NCBI RefSeq assembly: GCF_001435955.1
Contig: NZ_AYYT01000004.1
Location: 1-64,000, forward strand
Source of the DNA: Ligilactobacillus salivarius DSM 20555 = ATCC 11741
Lineage (GTDB): Bacteria > Bacillota > Bacilli > Lactobacillales > Lactobacillaceae
Direction: 5' to 3'
Length of the DNA: 64,000 nt
This document shows, in pieces, positions 48,733 to 58,956 of the stretch; positions within the stretch are counted from its first letter, which is position 1; each line of letters opens with the position of its first letter. Under the pieces are notes generated by a model, which searched no databases, was not told the origin of the DNA, and was given only the letters and a program-made list of their open reading frames with translations. The translations under genes and the position numbers were made by a program.

Positions 48733-49269
48733 TTATTTACCTGTCTTACCTTCCTTACGACGTACATATTCGCCAACATAGCGAATACCTTTACCCTTGT
48801 AAGGTTCAGGTGCACGAGTTGCACGAATACGAGCTGCGCAATCGCCAACTTCTTCCTTGTTGATACCTGATACAATAATTGAAGTTGCGGAAGGTGTTTC
48901 GAATGTAATACCTTCTTCTTCTTCAAATTCTACAGGGTGAGAGTAACCAACATTCAATACTAATGTTTTACCCTTCATTTGTGCACGATAACCAACACCA
49001 CGAAGTTCAAGTTCCTTCTTGAAACCTTCAGATACACCAACTACCATGTTATGGAAGTTTGAACGTGTTGTACCATGTAAAGCTTTTGTTTTGTTATCTT
49101 CTGCTGAACGTTCGAAAGAAACTTCATTTCCTTCTACTTTAATAGTAATTTTGTCAGAAAATTCACGTGTCAATTCACCTTTAGGTCCCTTGACAGTTAC
49201 TACATTACCATCTTGTTTTACTTCAACGCCTTCTGGTAAGTTAACTACTTTATAACCAATACGACTCAC
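48733..49269 (-). CDS. rplF: 50S ribosomal protein L6 (uL6)
   Basis: Large-subunit protein of 178 residues near the factor-binding stalk. It has the two repeated L6 folds and the family signature [13 protein letters not shown] near the C-terminus. It lies 32 bases after rpsH, with GGAGG upstream. Confidence 0.97.
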   Translation of the reverse strand: MSRIGYKVVNLPEGVEVKQDGNVVTVKGPKGELTREFSDKITIKVEGNEVSFERSAEDNKTKALHGTTRSNFHNMVVGVSEGFKKELELRGVGYRAQMKGKTLVLNVGYSHPVEFEEEEGITFETPSATSIIVSGINKEEVGDCAARIRATRAPEPYKGKGIRYVGEYVRRKEGKTGK

Positions 49270-49301
49270 GGATTAGGCACCTCCTTACGTTTTATTATTT
49301 A

Positions 49302-49700
49302 TTACCAAATGTAAGCTATTACTTCGCCACCAATTTTCTTGGCACGAGCTTCTTTATCAGTGATAACACCTTCAGAAGTGGATAAGATAGCAATTCCTAA
49401 ACCGTTTAAAACCTTAGGAACAGCATCTGCTTTTACATATGAACGTAAACCTGGTTTTGAAATACGACGGATACCAGAAATAACTCTTTCATTACCCTTA
49501 CCATACTTCAAAAATACTCTAATGATGCCTTGTTTGTCATCATCGATATATTCAACATCACGTACAAATCCTTCATTCTTAAGGATTTCAGCAATGTCAC
49601 GTTTGATTTTTGATGCAGGAACTTCTAATGATTCGTGTTTTGCCATGTTAGCATTACGAATACGTGTTAAGAAATCTGCAATAGGATCAGTCATGACCAT
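49302..49700 (-). CDS. rpsH: 30S ribosomal protein S8 (uS8)
   Basis: Primary 16S rRNA-binding protein and, in many bacteria, translational repressor of the spc operon. The 132-residue protein starts [18 protein letters not shown]; the ATG two codons later is an alternative start. It ends with the conserved GGEVIAYIW. Confidence 0.97.
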   Translation of the reverse strand: MVMTDPIADFLTRIRNANMAKHESLEVPASKIKRDIAEILKNEGFVRDVEYIDDDKQGIIRVFLKYGKGNERVISGIRRISKPGLRSYVKADAVPKVLNGLGIAILSTSEGVITDKEARAKKIGGEVIAYIW

Positions 49701-49734
49701 TGTTCGTTTGCCTCCTTTGCTTATCTTTTATGGA

Positions 49735-49920
49735 TTACCAGCTAGCTTTCTTCATGCCAGGGATTTGACCCTTATGAGCAAGATCACGCAGGCAAACACG
49801 GCATAACTTAAATTTACGGTATACAGAATGTGGACGGCCACAACGTTCACAACGTGTATATTCTTGTGTTGAGAACTTTGCAGGACGTTTATTCTTTGCA
49901 ATTTGCGACTTTTTAGCCAA
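49735..49920 (-). CDS. rpsN: 30S ribosomal protein S14, zinc-binding type (uS14)
   Basis: Small-subunit head protein. This is the short 61-residue C+ form with a zinc site made by CERC (about 24-27) and CRVC (about 40-43). The longer zinc-free paralogue found in some lactobacilli is not in this window. It is located between rplE and rpsH. Confidence 0.97.
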   Translation of the reverse strand: MAKKSQIAKNKRPAKFSTQEYTRCERCGRPHSVYRKFKLCRVCLRDLAHKGQIPGMKKASW

Positions 49921-49932
49921 TGTGAAACCCCC

Positions 49933-50475
49933 TTATTTAGCGAATGGCATTCCAAGTTGTGTTAATAATTCTCTTGATTCTTCGTCTGTATTAGCTGTTG
50001 TAACGATAACAATGTCCATACCGCGAACTTTGTTAACATCATCAAAATCAATTTCAGGGAAGATTAATTGTTCACGAATACCCAATGTGTAGTTACCACG
50101 ACCATCAAAGGCACGCTTGCTTACACCATGGAAGTCACGAACACGAGGTAGTGATACGGATACTAATTTATCTAAGAATTCGTACATACGTTGACCACGT
50201 AATGTAACTTTAGCACCAATAGCCATACCTTCACGTAAACGGAAACCAGCGATAGATTTCTTAGCTTTTGTAATAACAGGTTTTTGACCTGCAATCAAAG
50301 TTAATTCATCAACAGCTTCATCTAAACGCTTTGCGTTACTTACAGCATCACCAACACCCATGTTGATAACAATCTTATCAACCTTTGGTGCTTGCATGAT
50401 TGATGTGTAATTGAATTTTTCCATCAAAGATGGAACGATCTCATTATCATATTTTTCTTTTAAACGGTTAACCAT
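49933..50475 (-). CDS. rplE: 50S ribosomal protein L5 (uL5)
   Basis: Binds 5S rRNA and contacts P-site tRNA. The 180-residue protein starts [20 protein letters not shown] and contains the L5 signature near residue 60 ([21 protein letters not shown] region). It is followed by rpsN after 12 bases. Confidence 0.97.
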   Translation of the reverse strand: MVNRLKEKYDNEIVPSLMEKFNYTSIMQAPKVDKIVINMGVGDAVSNAKRLDEAVDELTLIAGQKPVITKAKKSIAGFRLREGMAIGAKVTLRGQRMYEFLDKLVSVSLPRVRDFHGVSKRAFDGRGNYTLGIREQLIFPEIDFDDVNKVRGMDIVIVTTANTDEESRELLTQLGMPFAK

Positions 50476-50499
50476 GAAGAAAGTATCCTCCTTTCCTTA

Positions 50500-50805
50500 C
50501 TATAGAATTTCACCTGATTTTTTAGAAACACGGACTTTCTTACCGTCAACTACTTTAAAGCCTACACGAGTAGCTTCATTGTTAGAAGGATCAATCAACA
50601 TAACGTTAGAAACGTGGATTGGTGCTTCAACTTCAACAATCCCACCATTTGGATTTGCGTTAGTTGGTTTTTGGTGTTTCTTAACGATATTGATGCCTTT
50701 AACGATCACACGGTCTTGAGCAGGAAATACTTTTTCTACTGTACCTTCCTTACCTTTATCCTTACCAGCGATCACTTTAACTTTATCATTTTTCTTAATG
50801 AACAT
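50500..50805 (-). CDS. rplX: 50S ribosomal protein L24 (uL24)
   Basis: Assembly initiator of the large subunit, with an N-terminal KOW motif ([15 protein letters not shown], residues 7-21). It has 101 residues, the usual length, and lies between rplN and rplE. Confidence 0.97.
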   Translation of the reverse strand: MFIKKNDKVKVIAGKDKGKEGTVEKVFPAQDRVIVKGINIVKKHQKPTNANPNGGIVEVEAPIHVSNVMLIDPSNNEATRVGFKVVDGKKVRVSKKSGEIL

Positions 50806-50839
50806 TATTACTTCGCACCTCCTTGCTGACGATAATTGA

Positions 50840-51208
50840 TTATAATACTTCAGGTGCTAAGGAAACGATCTTCATGAAGTTTCCGTCACGTAATTCACGA
50901 GCAACAGGCCCAAAAATACGTGTACCCTTAGGTGATTTATCTTCACCAATAATTACAGCAGCATTTTCGTCAAACTTGATGTATGAGCCATCTGGACGGT
51001 GTGTACCATACTTAGTACGAACAACAACAGCTTTTACAACATCACCTTTTTTGACAACGCCACCTGGTGTTGCTTGTTTAACAGTAGCAACAATGATGTC
51101 ACCGATATTTGCAGTCTTCACACGGGAACCACCCAAAATCTTAATAACTAAAATTTCACGAGCACCGGAGTTATCAGCGACTTTTAAACGACTCTCTTGT
51201 TGGATCAC
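50840..51208 (-). CDS. rplN: 50S ribosomal protein L14 (uL14)
   Basis: Large-subunit interface protein of 122 residues, starting [19 protein letters not shown] with the family signature in the first half. It is followed by rplX after 34 bases. Confidence 0.97.
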   Translation of the reverse strand: MIQQESRLKVADNSGAREILVIKILGGSRVKTANIGDIIVATVKQATPGGVVKKGDVVKAVVVRTKYGTHRPDGSYIKFDENAAVIIGEDKSPKGTRIFGPVARELRDGNFMKIVSLAPEVL

Positions 51209-51266
51209 AGTATGTGTCCTCCTTTCGTTATTAGATCAGAATACGAATCAGTGCAAATGTTATTTA

Positions 51267-51533
51267 TTACAAAATAACTGCTTTTTCAACGATTTCTAAT
51301 AAACGGAAACGTTTTGTAGCTGACAATGGGCGAGTTTCCATAATTTTGACGATATCGCCAACTTTTGCTTCGTTGTTTTCGTCATGTGCTTTAAATTTCT
51401 TGGAATACTTAACACGTTTGCCGTAAACTTTGTGATTTTTGTAAGTTTCAACAACAACTGTGATAGTTTTATCCATCTTGTCAGAAACGACACGTCCTTG
51501 ATAGACTTTGCGTTGGTTACGACTTTCACTCAT
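51267..51533 (-). CDS. rpsQ: 30S ribosomal protein S17 (uS17)
   Basis: OB-fold protein of 88 residues that binds the 5' domain of 16S rRNA. It contains [15 protein letters not shown] and the [21 protein letters not shown] signature region. It lies 26 bases after rpmC. Confidence 0.97.
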   Translation of the reverse strand: MSESRNQRKVYQGRVVSDKMDKTITVVVETYKNHKVYGKRVKYSKKFKAHDENNEAKVGDIVKIMETRPLSATKRFRLLEIVEKAVIL

Positions 51534-51559
51534 GCGCGATTAGCCTCCTTTTTCGTATT

Positions 51560-51754
51560 CTATTTATTTAATTCTTGTTGACGTAATGCAGTCTTGATAC
51601 GTGCAATGTTCTTACGTACTTCTTTTAAGCGAGCAGTATTTTCTAATTGACCGGTAGCTAATTGGAAGCGTAAGTTAAATAATTCTTCTTTGAATTGCTT
51701 TTCTTTTTCTAGCATTTCAGCAGTGGTTAATTCATTAATTTCTTTAGCCTTCAT
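51560..51754 (-). CDS. rpmC: 50S ribosomal protein L29 (uL29)
   Basis: Helical protein of 64 residues at the tunnel exit. I start it at the ATG of MKAKEINEL, eight bases after AGGTGG, in agreement with other L29 proteins. A GTG four codons earlier lies inside that ribosome site. The start codon falls inside the final codons of rplP, giving an 11-base overlap and translational coupling. Confidence 0.95.
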   Translation of the reverse strand: MKAKEINELTTAEMLEKEKQFKEELFNLRFQLATGQLENTARLKEVRKNIARIKTALRQQELNK

Positions 51755-52178
51755 TTGATTCGCCACCTACTTCCTCACGTTGTACAAACTTGGTTTTAAC
51801 TGGGAGCTTGTGGGAAGCTAAACGTAAAGCTTCGCGAGCTACTTCTTCAGAAACTCCATCGATTTCAAATAAAACTTTACCACGCTTTACAGGTGCTACC
51901 CAACCTTCTGGAGCACCTTTCCCGGAACCCATACGAACACCAATAGCTTTAGCTGTATAAGACTTGTGAGGGAAAATCTTAATCCAAACTTTCCCACCAC
52001 GTTTCATGTAACGAGTCATAGCAATACGAGCAGCTTCGATTTGACGGTTAGTGATCCAGTGAGAATCTAATGCCTTCAAACCATATTTACCAAAAGTAAC
52101 TTCTTTACCACCCTTAGCTTCGCCACGCATCTTACCACGGAATTCACGACGATGCTTAACACGCTTTGGTACTAACAT
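51744..52178 (-). CDS. rplP: 50S ribosomal protein L16 (uL16)
   Basis: Large-subunit protein of 144 residues near the A site that helps position tRNA. It starts [19 protein letters not shown] and has the family signature around residues 58-70 and 82-93 ([24 protein letters not shown]). It begins three bases after rpsC and overlaps rpmC. Confidence 0.97.
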   Translation of the reverse strand: MLVPKRVKHRREFRGKMRGEAKGGKEVTFGKYGLKALDSHWITNRQIEAARIAMTRYMKRGGKVWIKIFPHKSYTAKAIGVRMGSGKGAPEGWVAPVKRGKVLFEIDGVSEEVAREALRLASHKLPVKTKFVQREEVGGESNEG

Positions 52179-52181
52179 AGA

Positions 52182-52838
52182 TTATTTCCCTCCTTTACTG
52201 TTTTCTTTCTTTGCTGGTAAAACTTCACCACGGTAAATCCATGTCTTAACACCTAATTTACCATATGTAGTGTGAGCTTCAACCCATGAATAATCGATAT
52301 CTGCACGCAATGTGTGCAAAGGAACTGTTCCTTCAGAGAAACGTTCTACACGGGACATATCAGCACCGTTCAAACGACCTGCAACTTGAACTTTGATACC
52401 CTTAGCACCTGCACGCATTGTACGTTGAATAGCTTGCTTCATAGCACGGCGGAAAGCAACACGGTTTTCTAATTGTTCTGCAATGCTTTCACCAACTAAT
52501 TTTGCATCTAAATCAGGTTTCTTGATTTCAACAATGTTAATGTGAACTCTCTTACCTGTCAAGTTATTTAATTCTTTACGAAGCTTTTCAACTTCAGATC
52601 CACCTTTACCAATAACCATACCTGGTTTAGCAGTATGGATTGAAATGTTAACGCGTTTTGCTGCACGTTCAATTTCTACGGTAGAAACAGAAGCGTCGGC
52701 TAATTTACTTTCGATATACTTACGGATGCGTAAATCTTCGTGTAAGTTAGAAGCAAAGTCTTTTTCTGCGTACCACTTTGCGTCCCAATCACGAATGATT
52801 CCGACACGTAAACCTGTTGGATTTACTTTTTGACCCAC
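52182..52838 (-). CDS. rpsC: 30S ribosomal protein S3 (uS3)
   Basis: Head protein that lines the mRNA entry tunnel. The 218-residue protein starts [19 protein letters not shown], includes a KH domain with [15 protein letters not shown] (about 75-90), and has the C-terminal S3 domain. It follows rplV by 13 bases. Confidence 0.97.
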   Translation of the reverse strand: MGQKVNPTGLRVGIIRDWDAKWYAEKDFASNLHEDLRIRKYIESKLADASVSTVEIERAAKRVNISIHTAKPGMVIGKGGSEVEKLRKELNNLTGKRVHINIVEIKKPDLDAKLVGESIAEQLENRVAFRRAMKQAIQRTMRAGAKGIKVQVAGRLNGADMSRVERFSEGTVPLHTLRADIDYSWVEAHTTYGKLGVKTWIYRGEVLPAKKENSKGGK

Positions 52839-52851
52839 GCGTTATCCCTCC

Positions 52852-53199
52852 TTATTTAACTGATACCACAACAGTGATGTGGCTTGTACGTTTGTTGATT
52901 GGAGAAGCGGAACCTTTAGCACGAGGACGGAAGCGTTTCAAAGTTGGTCCTTCATTTACAAAAGCTTCGCTTACATACAAATCTTCAACATCTAAGTCAA
53001 AATTGTTTTCTGCATTAGCAACAGCAGACTTTAATACTTTTTCGATTAAGTAAGCACCTGATCTTGGAGTAAACTTCAAGATACCAAATGCTTCAGCAAC
53101 ACTCTTACCACGGATAAGATCGATCACTAGACGTGCTTTACGTGCAGGGATTCGAACTGTCTTGGCAGTTGCTTTTGCTGATGTAACTTGTTCAGCCAT
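52852..53199 (-). CDS. rplV: 50S ribosomal protein L22 (uL22)
   Basis: Tunnel-wall protein of 115 residues with the beta-hairpin segment near residues 80-98 ([22 protein letters not shown]) that reaches into the exit tunnel and is a known site for macrolide resistance changes. No unusual residue is evident here. Confidence 0.97.
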   Translation of the reverse strand: MAEQVTSAKATAKTVRIPARKARLVIDLIRGKSVAEAFGILKFTPRSGAYLIEKVLKSAVANAENNFDLDVEDLYVSEAFVNEGPTLKRFRPRAKGSASPINKRTSHITVVVSVK

Positions 53200-53216
53200 T
53201 TTTTATCCTCCCTTAA

Positions 53217-53498
53217 CTATCTAACGCCAGTTTTCTTGTCGTCATTTCCATGACCATGGAATGTACGAGTTGGCACGAATTCACCTAATTTATGTCCAAC
53301 CATATCTTCTTGGATATAAACTGGAACATGCTTACGACCATCATAAACTGCAATCGTATAACCAATAAAACTTGGGAAGATTGTTGAACGACGTGACCAT
53401 GTTTTAATAACTGACTTCTTTTCTTGATCAGCTTGTGCTTCAACCTTTTTCATCAAATGTTCATCGACAAAAGGTCCTTTTTTCAAACTACGACTCAA
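53217..53498 (-). CDS. rpsS: 30S ribosomal protein S19 (uS19)
   Basis: Head protein of 93 residues that pairs with S13. It starts [18 protein letters not shown] and has the signature [16 protein letters not shown]. It lies between rplB and rplV. Confidence 0.97.
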   Translation of the reverse strand: MSRSLKKGPFVDEHLMKKVEAQADQEKKSVIKTWSRRSTIFPSFIGYTIAVYDGRKHVPVYIQEDMVGHKLGEFVPTRTFHGHGNDDKKTGVR

Positions 53499-53545
53499 AG
53501 TGTAATCCTCCTTCCGGATTATATAATCATTAGGCCGCTTTTAAA

Positions 53546-54379
53546 TTATTTCTTGTTACGGCTACGTACGATAAACTTATTGGATCTTGCTTTCTTAGAA
53601 CGAGTCTTAAGACCTGTAGTCTTCTTACCCCATGGTGACATAGGACTTGGACGACCAACAGGAGCTTTACCTTCACCACCACCATGAGGGTGATCGTTAG
53701 GGTTCATTACAGAACCACGAGATTGTGGACGCTTGCCTGCCCAACGAGCACGACCAGCTTTACCAACCTTGATTAATTCGTGTTGTTCATTACCAACAGC
53801 ACCAATTGTTGCACGGCAAGTTACAAGAATCATACGAACTTCACCAGAAGTTAAACGAATGATAGCATACTTACCTTCTTTACCAAGTAATTGAGCTGAT
53901 GTACCAGCAGAACGAACTAATTGTCCACCTTTACCTGGTTTTAATTCGATATTGTGAATAACTGTACCAACAGGAATGTTTGCAAGTGGTAATGTGTTAC
54001 CTACCTTGATATCAACATCTTTACCTGATTCTACAACTTGGCCTACTTTCAAGCCCTTAGGTGCAAGGATGTATGATTTAACACCATCAGCATAAACAAG
54101 CAAAGCAATGTTAGCAGAACGGTTTGGATCATATTCGATTGCCTTAACAGTTGCAGGTACATTATCTTTAACACGTTTGAAATCGATCAAACGATACTTA
54201 CGTTTGTGTCCACCACCACGGTGACGAACTGTGATACGGCCATAAGCGTTACGACCAGCTGTTTTGCTCTTAGAAACTAACAAAGATTTTTCAGGCTTTG
54301 TTTTTGTGATTTCAGCAAAATCAGAACCAGTCATATTACGACGACCGTTAGTGGTTGGTTTGAATTTTTTGATCCCCAC
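53546..54379 (-). CDS. rplB: 50S ribosomal protein L2 (uL2)
   Basis: Highly conserved large-subunit protein of 277 residues near the peptidyl transferase centre. It contains [17 protein letters not shown] and the conserved [11 protein letters not shown] loop with the functional His just before it ([10 protein letters not shown]). It follows rplW by 25 bases. Confidence 0.98.
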   Translation of the reverse strand: MGIKKFKPTTNGRRNMTGSDFAEITKTKPEKSLLVSKSKTAGRNAYGRITVRHRGGGHKRKYRLIDFKRVKDNVPATVKAIEYDPNRSANIALLVYADGVKSYILAPKGLKVGQVVESGKDVDIKVGNTLPLANIPVGTVIHNIELKPGKGGQLVRSAGTSAQLLGKEGKYAIIRLTSGEVRMILVTCRATIGAVGNEQHELIKVGKAGRARWAGKRPQSRGSVMNPNDHPHGGGEGKAPVGRPSPMSPWGKKTTGLKTRSKKARSNKFIVRSRNKK

Positions 54380-54404
54380 AGTGTTTCCCTCCTATTACAA
54401 AGAA

Positions 54405-54689
54405 TTATTCTTCAAATAATTTAATTTCTTTAGATTCAGCAGTTAAAGTAACGATAGCCTTACGACGCTTCTTTGTGTAGCCTTCGTAGCGACCCATACG
54501 CTTCTTTTTGCCTTTAACATTCATAACGTTAACTTTAGCAACTTTAACTTCAAAAATGTCTTCAACAGCATCTTTGATTTGACTCTTTGTTGCACGTGTG
54601 TCTACGTCAAATGTATAACGTTTATTGTCCAATTCAGCCATAGAAGCTTCTGTGATAACTGGACGTAAAATTACATCGCGTGATTCCAT
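54405..54689 (-). CDS. rplW: 50S ribosomal protein L23 (uL23)
   Basis: Protein of 94 residues at the tunnel exit where trigger factor and SRP dock. Recognised from [12 protein letters not shown] and the basic loop GKKKRMGR. Its start overlaps the stop of rplD by one base. Confidence 0.97.
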   Translation of the reverse strand: MESRDVILRPVITEASMAELDNKRYTFDVDTRATKSQIKDAVEDIFEVKVAKVNVMNVKGKKKRMGRYEGYTKKRRKAIVTLTAESKEIKLFEE

Positions 54690-55312
54690 TATGCAAGAAC
54701 CTCCTCTACTTGAGAAAGAGCTCCTTGAGTGATGACTAACTTATCATTGTTGATAACGTCTAATACGTTTAATCCCTTAGCAGGAATAACTGTAACATTC
54801 TTCAAGTTACGAGCTGCTAATGCTGCAGTTGTATTGTCATCTTCAAGAACTACTAACACTTTAGAATTTACATTTAAGTTACTTAATACTTCAGCAAATG
54901 CCTTTGTCTTTGGTGCATCAAAATTCAATGCATCAACTACTACCAAGCTTTCATCTGCAACTTTTTGAGAAAGAACAGATTTAATAGCTAAGCGACGAAC
55001 TTTGCGTGGAAGTTTGTAGCTGTATGAACGAGGTGTTGGACCAAATACGGTACCACCACCAACCCATTGTGGTGAACGAATAGAACCTTGACGAGCACGA
55101 CCTGTACCCTTTTGACGCCATGGCTTCTTACCACCACCACGAACTGCACTTCTATTCTTTACAGCATGTGTTCCTTGACGTAATGATGCACGTTGCATGA
55201 TAACTGCATCAAAAACAACATTATTGTTTGGTTCAATACCAAAAATAGCTTCGTTTAATTGAACTTCACCATTTTGGTTACCATCTTGTTTGAATAATGC
55301 AACTGTTGGCAT
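54689..55312 (-). CDS. rplD: 50S ribosomal protein L4 (uL4)
   Basis: Early assembly and tunnel-wall protein of 207 residues. The extended loop (about 60-100, [18 protein letters not shown]) reaches into the exit tunnel. In enterobacteria L4 represses the S10 operon through its leader; whether this holds here is unknown. It follows rplC by 24 bases. Confidence 0.97.
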   Translation of the reverse strand: MPTVALFKQDGNQNGEVQLNEAIFGIEPNNNVVFDAVIMQRASLRQGTHAVKNRSAVRGGGKKPWRQKGTGRARQGSIRSPQWVGGGTVFGPTPRSYSYKLPRKVRRLAIKSVLSQKVADESLVVVDALNFDAPKTKAFAEVLSNLNVNSKVLVVLEDDNTTAALAARNLKNVTVIPAKGLNVLDVINNDKLVITQGALSQVEEVLA

Positions 55313-55336
55313 GTGTTATTTCCTCCCTTCCTCGAT

Positions 55337-55960
55337 TTATTTTACTGTACTTTTGATTGTTACTAAGGATTTGTTTGCGCCTGGCACATTACCCTTGATC
55401 AAAAGTACGCCATTTTCTGTATCAGCTTTAACGATTTCCAAGTTTTGGATCGTAACTCTGTTGCCACCCATACGTCCTGGGAGTAATTTACCCTTCATAA
55501 CACGGTTGATAATAACACCCATAGAACCTGGACGACGATGGTAACGAGAACCGTGAGCCATAGGTCCACGATGTTGACCATTACGTTTGATAGATCCTTG
55601 GAAACCATGTCCTTTAGACGTACCTGTTACATCCACGAAGTCTCCAGCTTCGAAAATATCTGCCTTAACTTCGTCTCCAACTTTATATTCTCCAAGCTCA
55701 ACATCGCGAATTTCACGAACGAAGCGCTTAGGAGTAGTATTTGCTTTTGCCGCATGACCTTTAGCAGGTTTGTTTGTTAAAACTTCGCGCAAGTCATCAA
55801 AACCTAATTGGATAGCTTCGTAACCGTCGTTTTCCATTGTCTTAACTTGTAATACAACGTTAGAATCAACTTTAACAACTGTTACAGGAACTAATTCACC
55901 ATTTTCAGTGAAGACTTGAGTCATACCTACTTTTTTTCCTAAGATTCCTTTAGTGGTCAT
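55337..55960 (-). CDS. rplC: 50S ribosomal protein L3 (uL3)
   Basis: Assembly initiator protein of 207 residues. It starts [17 protein letters not shown] and has the signature [15 protein letters not shown] near residue 120 and the tip GRMGG loop near 165. It follows rpsJ by 43 bases. Confidence 0.97.
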   Translation of the reverse strand: MTTKGILGKKVGMTQVFTENGELVPVTVVKVDSNVVLQVKTMENDGYEAIQLGFDDLREVLTNKPAKGHAAKANTTPKRFVREIRDVELGEYKVGDEVKADIFEAGDFVDVTGTSKGHGFQGSIKRNGQHRGPMAHGSRYHRRPGSMGVIINRVMKGKLLPGRMGGNRVTIQNLEIVKADTENGVLLIKGNVPGANKSLVTIKSTVK

Positions 55961-56003
55961 GAGTACACCTCCAATATTTTTATTTTCTATATATAATTAA
56001 TAA

Positions 56004-56312
56004 TTAAAGTTTGATTTCGATATCTACACCAGAAGGTAAGTCAAGTTTCATCAATGAATCAACTGTCTTTGGTGTTGGATTAACGATGTCAATCAAACGC
56101 TTGTGAGTACGCATTTCGAATTGTTCACGTGAATCCTTGTATTTGTGTGGTGAACGGATCACTGTGTAAAGTGTACGTTCTGTTGGCAATGGAATAGGAC
56201 CAGAAATTGTAGCACCTGTTCTCTTTGCTGTTTCCACAATCTTATCTGCGGATTGATCTAAAATGCGATGTTCGTATGCCTTTAAACGAATACGAATTTT
56301 TTGTTTTGCCAT
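56004..56312 (-). CDS. rpsJ: 30S ribosomal protein S10 (uS10)
   Basis: Small-subunit head protein that also serves as NusE in antitermination complexes. I start it at ATG 56312 ([20 protein letters not shown]), giving the usual 102 residues, with GGAGGG upstream. The 30-codon longer frame runs back into the structured leader and is not supported. It is the first gene of the S10 operon and so of the long run to secY. Confidence 0.97.
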   Translation of the reverse strand: MAKQKIRIRLKAYEHRILDQSADKIVETAKRTGATISGPIPLPTERTLYTVIRSPHKYKDSREQFEMRTHKRLIDIVNPTPKTVDSLMKLDLPSGVDIEIKL

Positions 56313-56339
56313 CTTGTTCCCTCCTTCGTCTATTTTAAA

Positions 56340-56425
56340 AATAAGACTAGCTCCGTGGAAATTACCGATCCACTCGTGGCAAAGCGGCCGGGTGTGTCGC
56401 AACCTTCCACATCAAAGCTGAAAAA
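56340..56425 (-). promoter_or_regulatory. S10 operon leader RNA
   Basis: A leader region with markedly higher G/C than its surroundings. Minus-strand GTGGAA (56405-56410) pairs with TTCCAC (56355-56360), and flanking AGCT segments extend the helix. Inside is GGTTGCGACACACCCGGCCG, which is a familiar S10-leader-like core in lactic acid bacteria. No T tract follows, so control by translation or by a bound ribosomal protein is likely. I assign it by position and fold. Confidence 0.65.
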
Positions 56426-56469
56426 TAAACAACTAAACTATACTCGTCCCCTTGAACAAGTACTTTTCT

Positions 56470-56498
56470 ATATTATTATAAAATAGAAGGCAAATCAA
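56470..56498 (-). promoter_or_regulatory. Promoter of the S10 operon
   Basis: Minus-strand TTGATT at 56493-56498 and TAATAT at 56470-56475, 17 bases apart. The implied leader is about 150 bases. Confidence 0.55.
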
Positions 56499-56541
56499 GT
56501 ACTTTTTTCAATTTTTTCATTTTTTATTTTCATCTGACTTT

Positions 56542-56577
56542 CTTTACTCTAAAAACTACTATACTATAATATAGTAG
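56542..56577 (+). promoter_or_regulatory. hflX promoter with dyad over the -10
   Basis: Perfect TATAAT at 56565-56570 with a weak -35 (CTTTAC at 56542-56547, 17-base spacer). Eight-base arms CTACTATA (56556-56563) and TATAGTAG (56570-56577) flank the -10, suggesting an operator. Confidence 0.55.
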
Positions 56578-56601
56578 AAATAATTTTTAGGAGGCTTATG
56601 T

Positions 56602-57861
56602 GTGATACCTGTTATTATTGCCGGTTTAGAAAATGACTATGAAAATTTCGAATATAAAATGGATGAACTTTCATCTTTAGCCTACGCTAATAATATGGAA
56701 GTTATCGTTTCTGTGAAGCAAAAATTAGAACATCCAATTGCTGCTACTTACTTTGGTAAAGGAAAGGCTGAGGAAATTCGTCATGTGGGAGAAATTAATG
56801 ATATTGACACTTTAATTGTAAATGCAGAGCTAACCCCTACTCAGTTACGTAACCTCGAAGATATTACCGGGCTTCAAGTTATTGATAGAACAGCTTTAAT
56901 TCTAGAGATATTTGCTTCTCGAGCTCAAACAAAAGAAGCTAAACTTCAAGTTCAAATCGCAAAATTACAATATCAATTACCTAGATTAAGAACTTCTAGT
57001 ATCAACCGTATGGACCAACAAACTGCTGGTAATACTGGCGGTGGTTATACCAACCGTGGTTCCGGGGAAACAAAATTAGAACTTAATAAACGTGTTATCG
57101 AAAAAAGGATTAGCAATCTTTCCAAAGAACTCAAAGAAATAGAGAGCGTGCATGAAAATCAACGTCGTGCAAGAGAACGTTCTAGCATTAAAACTGTTGC
57201 TCTAGTTGGTTATACAAATGTCGGAAAGTCAACTACTATGAATGGTTTATTAAAACTACTGGAACAACCTACTAACAAGGAAGTTTTTGAAAAAGACATG
57301 CTTTTCGCCACTCTTGACACTTCTATTAGAAAAATTAAATTACCCGATAACAAGGAATTTTTCTTAAGCGATACTGTTGGTTTCGTTTCTGACTTGCCTC
57401 ATCAATTGGTTAAAGCATTCCGTACTACCCTTTCCGAAGCTAATCAAGCTGACTTATTGATTCAAGTTATTGATGGTAGTGATGAACACGCAAAAGATAT
57501 GATTGAAACAACTAAACAAACCTTGGATGAAATCGGAGTTAAGGATATCCCTATGATATATGCTTATAACAAATCTGATTTAACAAGTACGCCTTACCCA
57601 AGTTCTGTTGGTAATCAATTTTACTATAGCGCTAAGGATAAAAAGTCTATTGAAATGTTAAGTAACTTAATCAAAGAAAATCTATTTCAGGACTACGTTA
57701 CTCATACTTACTTAATTCCATTTTCTGAGGGACGCTACTTAGAAATAATTAACAAGCAAGCAAATATTTTAAAAACTGACTATCTTGCTGAGGGTACTAA
57801 AATAACAGCTGAATCAACGCCTATCATGGCACAACAACTCAAGCAATTCATTATAGACTAA
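56602..57861 (+). CDS. hflX: GTPase HflX
   Basis: Ribosome-associated GTPase that splits stalled ribosomes under stress. The 419-residue protein has an N-terminal nucleotide-binding HflX domain, a coiled coil (about 165-195), and a G domain with GYTNVGKST near 200-210, DTVGF (G3) and NKSD (G4). The start is GTG, seven bases after AGGAGG; an ATG four bases before it is in another frame. It is a single-gene unit with a terminator. Confidence 0.94.
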   Translation: MIPVIIAGLENDYENFEYKMDELSSLAYANNMEVIVSVKQKLEHPIAATYFGKGKAEEIRHVGEINDIDTLIVNAELTPTQLRNLEDITGLQVIDRTALILEIFASRAQTKEAKLQVQIAKLQYQLPRLRTSSINRMDQQTAGNTGGGYTNRGSGETKLELNKRVIEKRISNLSKELKEIESVHENQRRARERSSIKTVALVGYTNVGKSTTMNGLLKLLEQPTNKEVFEKDMLFATLDTSIRKIKLPDNKEFFLSDTVGFVSDLPHQLVKAFRTTLSEANQADLLIQVIDGSDEHAKDMIETTKQTLDEIGVKDIPMIYAYNKSDLTSTPYPSSVGNQFYYSAKDKKSIEMLSNLIKENLFQDYVTHTYLIPFSEGRYLEIINKQANILKTDYLAEGTKITAESTPIMAQQLKQFIID

Positions 57862-57915
57862 AAAGAAGTTGAAAAAAACAACATTTCAAGTTAAACTACA
57901 GAAACTATCAACAGC

Positions 57916-57963
57916 AAAAACGCCAGAAATCAAGTTTTCATAACGTGATTTCTGACGTTTTTT
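57916..57963. terminator. Bidirectional terminator between hflX and rpiR
   Basis: Arms AAAACGCCAGAAATCA and TGATTTCTGACGTTTT pair with one mismatch, with A and T tracts at the ends, between convergent genes. Confidence 0.87.
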
Positions 57964-57989
57964 AATTTTGAGACTTTTACCAACCTCTT

Positions 57990-58826
57990 TTATATTTTTG
58001 TAACAGCAATTAATTCTTCGTGATTTTTTATAGATTCTAGCATTTGTTTATCTTCAACAATTAACAATAGGAATAATAATTCTATTACTGACATAGCAGC
58101 AACTCGCGAAAAATAATATTCAGACTGCAATACTCTTTGGCGGAAAGTTGTTTTTATATGATAGTCTGCTAACAATGCTAATGGTGACTCAGAATGGTTT
58201 GTAATAGCTATAACCTTTATCCCTTTCTTCTTAGCTTCTTCTATTTGCTTTAAAAGTCTAGATGATTCCCCTGAATTAGAAATGGCCACGATACAATCTT
58301 GACTGCTCATATTTAAAGTCTGTGCCAAGGCATTCTCCCACATATTAGAAGAGATTGCTAAACGACCTATTTGATTAAATTTATACTCTGCATCTTGAGC
58401 CACAATATAAGTATCTCCTTCAGCAGCAAATTGCACTATCCGAGATTTTTTCAAAATATTCATTATCTCTTTTAATTCTGTTTTTGAAATTCCTTCTATT
58501 GTATTCTTTATCTCTACTATTTTATTATCCAAGATACTTTTTATAGAATTACCTACATCATCTTTATCTAATTCTTTATAGTAGTTATCTTCATTCTGTG
58601 AGGCCTTAGCTAACTCAACTTTCAACTGATGAAACCCAGACAATGACAAATTTTTACAAAAACGAGATACAGAAGCATCGCTCACCTGCGCTAACTTGGA
58701 TAATTCTGAAATTGTGAAATCCACTGTTTTTTGAGGATTTCTCAACACAACTTCTGATATTTTTTTATCAGTTTGCGACATGTGAGGCATTTTTTCATAT
58801 ATAGTATCGATAATATTTTTATTCAT
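57990..58826 (-). CDS. RpiR/MurR family sugar-phosphate-responsive regulator
   Basis: Transcription factor of 278 residues. Residues 1-77 form the RpiR-type helix-turn-helix (SELSKLAQVSDASVSRFCK), and residues about 110-250 form a SIS domain that would bind a phosphosugar. It is divergent from the rpiA-like gene, and the shared region holds a perfect inverted repeat around that gene's promoter. It is therefore likely the local regulator. GAGGTGA precedes its ATG. Confidence 0.9.
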   Translation of the reverse strand: MNKNIIDTIYEKMPHMSQTDKKISEVVLRNPQKTVDFTISELSKLAQVSDASVSRFCKNLSLSGFHQLKVELAKASQNEDNYYKELDKDDVGNSIKSILDNKIVEIKNTIEGISKTELKEIMNILKKSRIVQFAAEGDTYIVAQDAEYKFNQIGRLAISSNMWENALAQTLNMSSQDCIVAISNSGESSRLLKQIEEAKKKGIKVIAITNHSESPLALLADYHIKTTFRQRVLQSEYYFSRVAAMSVIELLFLLLIVEDKQMLESIKNHEELIAVTKI

Positions 58827-58880
58827 TTGCTCACCTCGTTATTACTTTACTACATTTTAACTTACTATTAAATTCTACTC

Positions 58881-58909
58881 TTGACAAAATTAATTTTCAA
58901 TATTATTAT
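58881..58909 (+). promoter_or_regulatory. Promoter of the rpiA-like operon
   Basis: Perfect TTGACA at 58881-58886 and TATTAT at 58904-58909, 17 bases apart. Confidence 0.82.
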
Positions 58910-58927
58910 TTTGTTGAAAATTAATTT
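58887..58927. promoter_or_regulatory. Probable RpiR operator
   Basis: Perfect 14-base arms AAATTAATTTTCAA (58887-58900) and TTGAAAATTAATTT (58914-58927) are separated by 13 bases. The left arm fills the promoter spacer and the right arm follows the -10, so bound regulator would enclose the promoter. Confidence 0.75.
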
Positions 58928-58956
58928 CTACAATAAATTTATTTGGAGGAATCGTT

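Noticed and set aside
49339-49806. Open frame of 155 codons opposite rpsH and rpsN
   Set aside because: It spans two convincing ribosomal genes on the other strand and resembles no protein.
56004-56402. Longer rpsJ with 30 extra N-terminal residues
   Set aside because: The extension is translated leader RNA; the ATG at 56312 has a strong ribosome site and gives the universal S10 start.
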